A stretch of 20,230 nt of DNA, taken from the NCBI RefSeq assembly GCF_000485595.1, contig NW_014577895.1, forward strand, positions 40,823 to 61,052, in the 5' to 3' direction. The translations under genes and the position numbers were made by a program. The notes under the pieces were generated by a model that saw only the letters and a list, made by a program, of their open reading frames with translations, was not told the origin of the DNA and did no database searches. How positions within the stretch are numbered: the stretch's first letter is position 1; the number at the start of each line of letters is the position of its first letter. Source of the stretch: Priapulus caudatus (taxonomy: Eukaryota > Priapulida > Priapulimorpha > Priapulimorphida > Priapulidae). Below are positions 1 to 7,800 of this stretch, piece by piece.

Positions 1-5
1 CCTAA

Positions 6-118
6 CAGTCTCCCTATGATGCTCCCCCTCCTCAGTCTCCCTATGATGCTCCCCCTCCTCAGTCTCCCTATGATGCTCCCCCTCCTCAGTCTCCCTATGA
101 TGCTCCCCCTCCTCAGTC
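6..118. repeat. 27-bp minisatellite, four perfect units plus a partial
   Basis: The unit beginning CAGTCTCCCTATGATG recurs at 6, 33, 60 and 87, with a partial fifth copy at 114-118. It is entirely pyrimidine-biased on this strand. The C/T-rich DNA at 119-200 and 480-760 contains diverged versions of the same words (CTCCTCA, TATGGT, GCTCCCTC), so the perfect block looks like the youngest part of an older, decayed array inside a COPA intron. Confidence 0.9.
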
Positions 119-205
119 CTTCATGTTATAGTCAGCTCGTCTCATAGCCCCTCAGTATCCTGCGTAGCTTCCTTCCAGTTCCTCCTCACTATGGGGCCAC
201 CCTTG
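119..205. repeat. Degenerate C/T-rich minisatellite, left part
   Basis: C/T-rich sequence with decayed matches to the 27-base unit (for example CCTCCTCACTATGG near 181-194). It is interrupted after about 205 by an inverted-repeat element and resumes at about 480. No coding exon is visible in it. Confidence 0.55.
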
Positions 206-215
206 AAAAAATTGT

Positions 216-460
216 TTGTTTCCCCTTTACCTACTCGCCTCTCATGGTACCGAGTAGGTAGGTAGGTGAAAAATCTGTTTTATTTTGTTTTGACAAGATG
301 TTTGTATGTCTATTGTATATTCTGTTTTGTGTATATGTTTTTGCGGAACGAATTTGATTTTTTTTTTGCGAAACAAAATAATTTTTGTTTTGTTTTAATC
401 GGCCAATAAAATGTGTCGAGTAGCGGCGTTTTGGCGAGTCGGTCGGTAAAGGGGAAACAA
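216..460. mobile_element. MITE-like element with 16-bp terminal inverted repeats
   Basis: TTGTTTCCCCTTTACC at 216-231 is matched exactly in reverse complement by 445-460. A weaker match continues inwards (ACTCGCC on the left, GGCGAGT near 433-439 on the right). The interior is T-rich on the + strand and has no convincing reading frame. Size (about 245 bases), perfect ends and lack of coding capacity fit a non-autonomous DNA transposon. I could not identify a clear target-site duplication, so superfamily is undetermined. Confidence 0.7.
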
Positions 461-479
461 GCATTATTTTATCTTAGGC

Positions 480-760
480 CTGGTACGACTCTCCCGTAGC
501 CCCCTCTTCCCCCCTAATAGCTTCCTTCTTCTTACTCCTCATCATTATGGTACCTCTTCTCCATTGCTCCTCCATATCCACTATAGCGATATCCTCCCAT
601 CCTCTTCTCATCACGGTCCCTCTTTCCTTTGGGCCGCCTTATGCGCTCCCTCGTGCTCCCTCTCCCTCACGGTCCCTCCGTCAACCCTCATAGCTTTCCC
701 CAGTCCCTCGTTGCCTCCGGCTCACCCTGCCACAGTCTCGTCGTCAGCGAATCAAGTGCC
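480..760. repeat. Degenerate C/T-rich minisatellite, right part
   Basis: Continuous C/T-rich DNA with irregular returns of CTCCTC, CCTCATAGC and CGGTCCCTC. It appears to be the other half of the array at 1-205, split by the inverted-repeat element. It lies in the COPA intron upstream of the exon at 916; no earlier COPA exon is recognisable in 1-915. Confidence 0.5.
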
Positions 761-915
761 GATTTCTAACCACAATAACAGGGTTGCCCCCCATGCCCCC
801 CTCTCCACAGCAGTAACATATAATAAAAATAGTTGCTATGAATAGTAATAATCTAACAGCAGTAACAAATACAAGCATTGAACTAATGCGTGGCCGTGCG
901 CTGGTGTTTTTTCAG

Positions 916-1028
916 ACGCGTAAGATTCTGCAGGCCTGCGACAAGAATCCTACTGACGAGCACCAGCTGATATACGACGAACACAATCCCTTCAACCTGT
1001 GCGGCATCTCACACAAACCTATATACAG
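916..1028 (+). CDS. COPA: COPA penultimate coding exon
   Basis: 113 bases, 37 codons plus two bases (entry phase 0, exit phase 2). It encodes the conserved NPTD-x-HQL and HNPF segments and ends in HKPIY plus AG of an Arg codon. Its last 18 or so bases are also the core of the downstream intronic tandem repeat. Confidence 0.95.
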
Positions 1029-2148
1029 GTACGCCACATATGTTACAGACAAACCTATATACAGGTACGCCACGTGTTACACACAAACCTACTTACATGT
1101 ACGCCACGTGTTACACACAAACCTATATACAGGTACGCCATGTGTTACACACAAACCTATATACATGTACGCCACGTGTTACACACAAACCTATATACAG
1201 GTACACCACGTGTTAGACACAAATACAGGTGCGCTACGTGTTACACACATATGCAGGTACGCCACGTGTTACACACAAATATACACAGGTACGTACGCCA
1301 GGTGTTAAACGTGTACAGGTACGCCACGTGTTACACACGTGTGTACAGGTATGCTACATCTCACACATACGTATATACAGGTACTCCACGTGTTACACAC
1401 ATGTACAGGTACACTACACAGGGGTAGAAATTAACTTTTGAACAAGGAAGTCCGTACCCTCAAAAAAAGGGAGTCCGCAGTCTGAGGTTCAAAATTAAAG
1501 ATATTAACAATAACGCATGTGCTAATTTTTAAGATTTATGCAGTTGCACGTCTGCCAAATTTACTTTGGACATTAGCTGAAAAAATACAGTAATTCCGCG
1601 AGGCTGTGCTTCGGAACAAACTATAGTTAGTATGGCAGAATTTTCAGGGAGTCACACGGACTCCTGCCTATGTCAAATCAGGGAGTCCGACAGTAAATCA
1701 GGGAGTATTTGACTCCGGACTCCCGTTAAATTTGCACCCTGCTACATGTTACTCACAGACTTAGATATAGGTATATGCCACGTGTTACATATGTACAGGT
1801 ACACTACATGTAACACACAACCCTATATACAAGTGCGCCATGTGTTACACCCGAGTATATACAGGTATGACACATTTTACACGTATGTATGTACAGGTAT
1901 GCTAGGAGTCACACTTATGTAGGGATAGGAGTGGTGTCTTGCAAAATATTATGTATGTATGCTGGCATCCCAGATGCTGATTTTTCATCTCCGACTTTTT
2001 TCGCAGGGGAAAGCCGGAGGAGAAATGCCCTCTCTGTCAGACGAGCTACCTTCCCGAACACAAGGGGGCGCTGTGCACGGTGTGCAGCGTGGCGGAGGTC
2101 GGCAAGGATTGCATCGGTCTGCGGATCAGCCCGCTGCAGTTCCGTTGA
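916..2148 (+). CDS. COPA: Coatomer subunit alpha (alpha-COP), last two coding exons
   Basis: Exons 916-1028 and 2007-2148 join in phase 2 to encode the C-terminal 84 residues of alpha-COP, the COPI coat subunit acting in Golgi-to-ER and intra-Golgi transport. The first exon gives [18 protein letters not shown] and then [10 protein letters not shown] and PIY; the second gives [10 protein letters not shown] and ends in the family's signature tail [10 protein letters not shown] before TGA. NPTD, the HNPF block, PIYRGKP and the C-terminal tail are highly conserved in the family. The acceptor is TTTTTTCAG before 916, the donor AG|GTACGC after 1028, the second acceptor TTTTTCGCAG before 2007. The WD40 repeats and the rest of the roughly 1,200-residue protein lie to the left of the window. 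The intron is unusual (see the array at 1010-1415). Identity is secure; only the fragment is seen. Confidence 0.96.
1010..1415 (+). repeat. Minisatellite of about 34-36 bp that repeats the COPA exon end and its 5' splice site
   Basis: The word ACACAAACCTATATACAG|GTACGCCACGTGTT, read here in two parts, recurs with variations at about 1010, 1047, 1081, 1115, 1150, 1184 and then in shorter degenerate copies to about 1415. The first copy straddles the real exon/intron junction at 1028/1029. Most copies carry ACAG|GTA or ATG|GTA-like donor words (junctions after 1028, 1064 and 1132 are the best matches). The unit is purine/pyrimidine alternating in places (CACGTG). Apparent long reading frames across it are products of the repetition, not genes. 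Confidence 0.92.
1419..1742. mobile_element. MITE-like insertion splitting the COPA intron minisatellite
   Basis: This 324-base segment is unrelated to the flanking array. Its left end reads CAGGGGTAGAAATTAAC and its right end, in reverse complement, GCAGGGTGCAAATTTAAC, an imperfect terminal inverted repeat that continues with AGTCCG on both sides. TACA occurs immediately outside both ends (1415-1418 and 1743-1746), a possible 4-base target duplication, although the array itself also contains that word. Several GGGAGTC/GACTCC words occur inside. No coding capacity is visible. Confidence 0.55.
1747..1925 (+). repeat. Continuation of the COPA intron minisatellite
   Basis: Diverged copies of the same unit (ACAGGTACACTACATG, ACAAGTGCGCCATGTG, ACAGGTATGACACA, ACAGGTATGCTAGGAG) resume after the insertion. 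They are shorter and more diverged than those at 1010-1415, as expected for older units at the edge of an array. Confidence 0.8.
2007..2148 (+). CDS. COPA: COPA terminal coding exon
   Basis: 142 bases; the first base completes the Arg of PIYR-GKP. It encodes a paired CxxC arrangement (CPLC then, 14 residues on, CTVC) and the terminal block [16 protein letters not shown], followed by TGA at 2146-2148. The paired CxxC suggests a small metal-binding knuckle; the conserved tail fixes the identity. Confidence 0.95.
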
Positions 2149-2940
2149 TCGTCGCCGCGGCAACGACTCGCGCGGTTACCGACGACGACGACGAGAGTCG
2201 AGGCTGCTGTGATTATTGTTGGTGGTGTGGATATATGTGAACGAGAGAACTGCTTACAGAGAGGGATCCTTTTATGGAGCGGCCACTTGTGAGACGTGGA
2301 ACTAATCGGAGGGATTTGATGAAGGATCTAGATTCAGTGGATCAGGGTTTGTGTGTTTGTTCACAAGCGGCATACGCGAGCTCGGGTTAAACAGCACTCT
2401 GAGGATTGTTTCGAACGCGAGTGCATGCAACGCATTATCTCTCGAGTGCGCGCGTGTTAAAGTATGTGACACTAATAAATGCTTATAGAAATTTAATGAG
2501 CGTGCGTCCGTGGGATGTCTCTTATGAACATGATAGACGTTATTCCCTCGTACGTAGCAGTGCACTTTGGGTGATGTTTAGGGACTAGATATTATTCATT
2601 GGAATCTATATTTGCTGACATAATTGTATGTGACATATGTGGGATAGTATGCTGTCTGTGTACGCTTACTGCTCAGGCAGTGTCTTTGGTGACTATGATT
2701 CGGCGAAATATAATCGTGACTGTGAGGACTTCCATTGTTGTTGTCGATTTTAATTTGTGTTAGGCGCAGTTGGTTTCAATGTGTTTCAACAACAGTATGT
2801 GTTATTAGCTCATCGCCAACGCAGTTGAGAAACAAATCAATGTTTAACCCTTCTCTTGAGGGATTTTCCCCCTTTCTTTTTAACCCTCCGTCTATGTACA
2901 TTTCACGGTCATTTCAATAAAGCCATAAAAATGGTAGGTC
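2149..2940 (+). other. COPA: COPA 3' untranslated region (predicted)
   Basis: About 790 bases between the COPA stop and the first good polyadenylation hexamer. It starts GC-rich with a CGACGACGACGA run near 2179-2191 and becomes AT-rich. Short open frames in it have no recognisable product. Confidence 0.65.
2916..2921 (+). terminator. COPA: Polyadenylation signal AATAAA for COPA
   Basis: TTTCAATAAAGCC: canonical AATAAA, the first one downstream of the COPA stop in an AT-rich context, 768 bases past the stop codon. Cleavage is expected some 10-30 bases later. Confidence 0.7.
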
Positions 2941-2989
2941 ACCGCTGAAACAAAAAAGTTTTCCAATCGCTCCGTCAGACCATGTCCTC

Positions 2990-3345
2990 AGAAAATGTCT
3001 AAAATCTGCCCTGTGCCCCATTGACCTTTGACCTGTGACCTCCAATTTTGGCACAGTGATGGCTTTTCCTACCATGATGCTATACACCGACTATCACAAG
3101 CCTAGGTCGAGCCGTTTAGATTTGTGCCGCAATTCTGCATTTCCTCCCTATACCTTAAGTTAAGGGGAATGTTCTCCCTTCTTTTACACCTCTTGACCTT
3201 TGACCTTTGACCCCCGGCTTCGACATCCCAACTCGTTTTCGGATTACCCCCACCCCACGTCCCGAATGTCGTGACCGTACGTCGAGCGGTTAAGATTTGT
3301 GCCCGGTAACTGTTGACGGACGGACGGACGGACGGCCGGACGCAC
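2990..3345. repeat. Dispersed-repeat-like element with two TGACCT-rich halves and a GACG tract
   Basis: Two related halves each begin with tandem TGACC hexamers (about 3020-3043 and 3193-3212) and about 75-80 bases later contain GTCGAGC-GTTTAGATTTGTGCC or GTCGAGCGGTTAAGATTTGTGCC (about 3107-3128 and 3281-3304). The element ends in a (GACG)n run at 3314-3337. This modular structure with a simple-sequence tail looks like a dispersed intergenic repeat. No protein is encoded. Confidence 0.6.
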
Positions 3346-3880
3346 GCTCATGCGATTCTACAAGCTGCACCTGACTATATGTCAGATGAGCTAAAAAGGC
3401 AAGATACCAACTACAGTCACAAATAATATTGACGCAACTTGTATGTTTCATCGAGTACCTCATAACAGCTTTTTTTACAACTCATGGTCCCAATATTGTG
3501 CAAATACTTTCAGATCAAATAAAAAACAAACAATGGCGGCAAAATGTAACATTGGCTCGGATTGTAATGTGTCTCTGCTATCTGAATATTGTCCAAGATG
3601 TCATCTGAATTCAAGACAAGCAGTTTCAAATTAGGCAGTGTCTAAACGACCGGACCCGGTTTCGGAGTCCTGAAAACTAAACAACCGGCTCTCTTCTCTG
3701 ATTGGTCAGTTTCCGAACATAACAGGACAAATATATAATACTTTTAATAGGACAATTTTTAATGCAAAACATAAAGAAATATATTTAATTGCGAACATAA
3801 ACAAAAGTTACAGAACAAATAAATGCAAAAACAAATAAAATACAAAGAAATACACAAAGCGGAGAAAAATTAAAACATCT
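3346..3880. other. Intergenic DNA, no gene recognised
   Basis: I see no exon with splice context and a recognisable product. A CTGATTGGTCAG word at about 3697-3708 contains an inverted CCAAT motif, and 3730-3880 is A-rich, but nothing assigns a function to them. Confidence 0.5.
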
Positions 3881-3885
3881 TATGG

Positions 3886-3965
3886 GGTTCGAACACGCTA
3901 CCTTACTATCACCATAGCTATCGCGAAGTGAAAGCTCACCGGTTGAGCCACAGACTAATGGATAC
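3886..3965 (-). repeat. tRNA-like (SINE head or tRNA pseudogene)
   Basis: On the minus strand, TGGCTCAACCGG (3950 to 3939) fits an RNA polymerase III box A, and GTTCGAACC (3895 to 3887) fits box B, about 44 bases apart. The T-arm stem around the box B loop pairs poorly and a complete acceptor stem is not evident, so this is unlikely to be a working tRNA gene. A tRNA-derived SINE or a decayed tRNA copy is the best reading. Confidence 0.55.
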
Positions 3966-3998
3966 ATTACGGATTATACTGTATCCGTTAGTCTGTGG
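3948..3998. repeat. Inverted repeat, 18-bp arms with a 15-base loop
   Basis: CCACAGACTAATGGATAC at 3948-3965 pairs with GTATCCGTTAGTCTGTGG at 3981-3998 with one mismatch. GGTTGAGCCAC sits both at the left edge (3941-3951) and just to the right (3997-4007) in direct orientation. The left arm is the 5' end of the tRNA-like segment, so the structure looks like two partial copies joined head to head. Confidence 0.8.
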
Positions 3999-4020
3999 TT
4001 GAGCCACTGAGACCTATACT

Positions 4021-4560
4021 TGAAATTAATAGATATGTATTATGTATATAGACATCCACCTATGACCGGTAGAAAGCGACTGGTTTTGTACGACCGGGCG
4101 TAAAAAAGTTTGACATGTTATGATAGGTGACGGGTCAGAAACAACAGGTTTTACGCTATGGTTTTACGTCACATGATAGCTGCTCGTAGATGGGTTTCTA
4201 ATCTCTTTGTCAATGTATAGTGAACTGGGTAAAGAGATAAGGAAGCCATCTATGTCAAATGATTGAAGATGGCAGCCTCCATCAGTCCATGTACTCATGT
4301 TTCATTAATTTTTATTAAAATTGTGTCAATATTGAAAAAATATACACGTACGCGCGTGTTGTGATCTGGGTATATGGCCGCGGGAATTCGCCATTGCCAT
4401 GACATATTCAATATTGTAATAGTGTCTACATATGTGTGTATCTCCTAACTAGTAAAGTGTAGTTAATTTAGTTAAATATTTCTAATTCTAGAGAGTGTAG
4501 GTATATTTCAGTATTTTCTTATTTCATTTAGCCTACATGCAGCCACTTTTACATTGCTGA
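4021..4560. other. Intergenic DNA upstream of SLC35F6
   Basis: AT-rich sequence without a recognisable exon, RNA gene or clear repeat. It must include distal promoter DNA of the following gene, but I can point to specific elements only from about 4567 on. Confidence 0.4.
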
Positions 4561-4566
4561 ACTGCG

Positions 4567-4740
4567 CGGCCAATCAGCGAGCGCCCTCTCAAGTTGCAAG
4601 GCAGCAGTTGTCGGTTTGCCGGGCTGCTTGAGTCAAGGAGTGTGAATTCAACGAGGTGTCACGGGTTTTTGAGTTGTCACTCAAGTCGGCTCACTCGTGA
4701 CAAGTTAACACTCGGCTGAACTGTCACTTAACTGCACGGC
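4567..4740 (+). promoter_or_regulatory. SLC35F6: SLC35F6 proximal promoter and 5' UTR with CCAAT box
   Basis: GCGGCCAATCAGCG at 4566-4579 is a near-ideal NF-Y (CCAAT) site, 170 bases upstream of the ATG, in a locally GC-rich patch inside AT-rich surroundings. I see no TATA box at a fitting distance. The stretch from 4650 to 4735 repeats TGTCAC/GTGACA and GAGT words. The transcription start cannot be placed from sequence. Confidence 0.55.
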
Positions 4741-4835
4741 ATGGCGTTGTCAGGATATCAAGTGTTGCTCATCGGAGGAATGTTGTTAACCGGCAGCATT
4801 AATACTCTTAGTAAAAAAGCACAGAACGATTGTGT
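4741..4835 (+). CDS. SLC35F6: SLC35F6 exon 1
   Basis: Residues 1-31 plus two bases. MALSGYQVLLIGGMLLTGSI forms the first membrane helix, followed by NTLSKKAQNDC. Donor GTAAGT at 4836; exit phase 2. The next exon's single leading base completes Val-32. Confidence 0.93.
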
Positions 4836-7800
4836 GTAAGTGTATCATTGCGGGTTAGAACAGTGTGTGTACATAGTTACATGTATGCAGTGACAGGGTT
4901 CTCCAAGAGCACTTATAGCCTGGCGGCCCGCCAGGCTATCGTCGAGCCCCGTCATCCTAAAATGCACCCGCCACTCTAAATATCATAGCCCCCGGACCCC
5001 CCAGCACGCAAACTGCCTTCGGCGATTTGCAACTAGGACCGTAAAGGCAGCACCCGCCATGCTATAATGAAAAGCTTGGAGAACCCTGAGTGAGTCAGCT
5101 GCACTGAGAGTGAGGCCTTCAGTTACAGCGTAACCGAGATACGAGTTGAGCTATACTGTATATTCTACAGAACAATATACTGTACATAGTAAATTCGATT
5201 AGCTATAAAAGTATAAGCACCAAAACGCCCTGTCATTCGCAGAGTCATATTATAATATTGGCCGGGCCATGCAGTCTACTGAGAGTATCTATAATGTCTT
5301 TATCATGGTCAGCAATTCCCATTGCCATAACCTCTGTGGCAGTTACTTGTGAGTTCAGCTCATTCCGAGAATTAATGCTACGAAGACAATGTGTAGGTGG
5401 AATTTATGATGATACTATCAAGAGCGTATAAAGAAGGAAAGCGTACAACGGTGAAATGCTGAAACCATGCTGCAGTATTAGTCTAATTAATCAACTTTTC
5501 CCTTTTTATTTTGACGATGCTTTGCAGTATTATTGATCAGCTGTTCTACCTTGTTAATATAAAATAAACCGCATGTCCCTACGATGCCCCTACGCTGAGA
5601 TAATGAGCGGCAAAAATCTGGTATTTTTGCCGAAAACCGACTCCAGATCACTGTTTACTGTGACTGTCTCTCGCTTTGTGGCCAGTGTATTGCTTAAGGT
5701 CGACCCCCGCTAGCGACAGCCAAGAGAGCACACACACACCACAACACCACAGAGTACAATACACACACAGCAAGAGGCGCACACAGGGGAGCATCACCAC
5801 GACAACAAACAACAAAAGACATCAATCACACCAGTCAACAATCAACGAAAAAAACACACGAGGCCCCAAGAAATCACAAAAAAACAAAAAACAACCACAA
5901 AAAACAATGATCACGAGGCGGTCGGCGAAAAAAACAGAAGATCACCACCCATCATCACAGCAGAGGAGCAGCATAGTAGGAACATGCGGTTTATATTAAA
6001 AAAACAAGACAGCACAGCAAAAAAACAACAAAGAAAAGAAAAAACAAAACAAAACAAGGAAAGTAAATTAACTAAAACAACAACGCAACGTCAGCACAGC
6101 ACCGCACTACGCTACCCTCCCATACACGACACGCACACGATACTATATAGCTGTATACTTATGTACGTGGCCTTTTGCTCCACCACAGGCGAACACTCCA
6201 CCCTGTGGTGAAGCTATAGTGCTACATAGGTAGAGCTATAAGTAATAGCACAAACATATCTATTGTTGTTATTAATAAGTTGGTTTTGTTAGATTGTGTA
6301 GATATGTTCACGGTAATAGCAACTGGCAGAAAACATATTTTAATCTGTAATGTGGTGTCTGGTTTAGGGCACCCGGAGTTGCTAACCACTCCGCAAATGG
6401 TACAGCAACAGAACATTCCTTCAATCATCCGTGGTTCCAAACAGTCATCATGTTTGTAGGTAAATATATACTTTTAGCGGTTTGTTTCTTCGATAATTCT
6501 ATCTGGTAGCTTACAAGTTTCATGATACTCCAGATGAAATATACATAGCGGCTGACTATACTTGTCTTAATTTCTTGCATATGTTGTGTGTGTGTTCCAG
6601 GTGAAATGGGCTGCTTGATTGGACTGTTTGTGGTTAGACAGCGTGAACGAAATCGGTATAGACGTGAGGTAGGCACTATGTACGGTTTATCTGCATGCCA
6701 TCAGATAATACTTCCACTCGATACAAATTCAGTAAATTACACCTATATAAATACAAAAGGAGATGCGTACAAATTAGAAACTTCAACTCAACCTACTGAT
6801 CTCTTCCTCATCGTCTCTTCGAACGTTCTATTCCACCTCCGCTTCTCTTCCTCTCCGTAATTTCAGTTCATCATCTCAATTCTCACCTTCCCCTTCCTGT
6901 CATTATTGAGGCTGTGCATACACTGGGTAGTTCCTGCACGCATATGCTGCCTGTTTCAGAACATAGAGCGATTGTCGGAAGTCTCGGGATCAGAAGATGT
7001 AGTGGACACGCAGCCGAGGTGAGTCAGGAGTGTGACGAAGAAGGAACGTTTTAGCCCGTGAAGCATAGGAAAATCTATTCTATATAGAAGTTTTAATATA
7101 TCTTGACCGTTTCCCTGTGGTTAGGTTACTTTCTAGAACGTCTAAAATTTCAGTCAGTCAAAGTATCCCGATCACCCAGAAAACCACAGAGAGCTAGGAG
7201 TTCAGTGAAATCTTTCTTCATATACGGACCCGTGTCTGTGCTATAGAGGTTGTTTCACTGTTTAACTGCTGCTCAACAGTAATGCCAAAATTGGTATCTA
7301 TACACGTAGACACGTGTCTATTCTATAGAGATTGTTTTACTTCATGACTGCTACCCAATGAAAATGACCAAAGTTTTTGACCAAAAAAAAAATTATGTTG
7401 TTTATAAGTTTTCATTATATCAGAGGCATGTGCTAGCACATGGTTTCGCTGTATTTGAATACGTAGTGGTTGCTGTCGGCAAATACACACATAGCCAGTC
7501 GTCGGAGAAAATCCGAGCATGGGGTGTAAAAACACAAAGGCAGCCGGTATCAACACGAAAGTTAGGCGTCTGGTTAGAGGAACTAACACTCGTCTGCTTG
7601 TTTCAGAATCTGTCAGCTCGTCCTCGCCATACCGACCATCTGCGATTTGTTCGGAACATCGCTCGCCGGCATCGGCCTCGTCTACGTCAACGCGTCCGTC
7701 TGGCAGATGCTCCGAGGCTCCATCGTTATATTCACAAGCATCCTATCCGTAGGTGGTGCCGACGCAAAAAAATATCCGTGTTTTCGCCGGGGAACGAACG

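Noticed and set aside
1..118. CRISPR array
   Set aside because: Head-to-tail identical units without unique spacers, in a eukaryotic gene-bearing region.
838..1441. Several long overlapping reading frames across the COPA intron
   Set aside because: They arise because the tandem unit lacks stops in some frames; only the first part (916-1028) is a real exon.
3886..3965. Functional tRNA gene
   Set aside because: Box A and B are good, but the T-stem pairs badly and no full acceptor stem is seen.
5676..6211. Two reading frames of 107 and 75 codons
   Set aside because: The block is nearly free of T, so stops are rare by composition. The peptides are low complexity with no domain or splice context.
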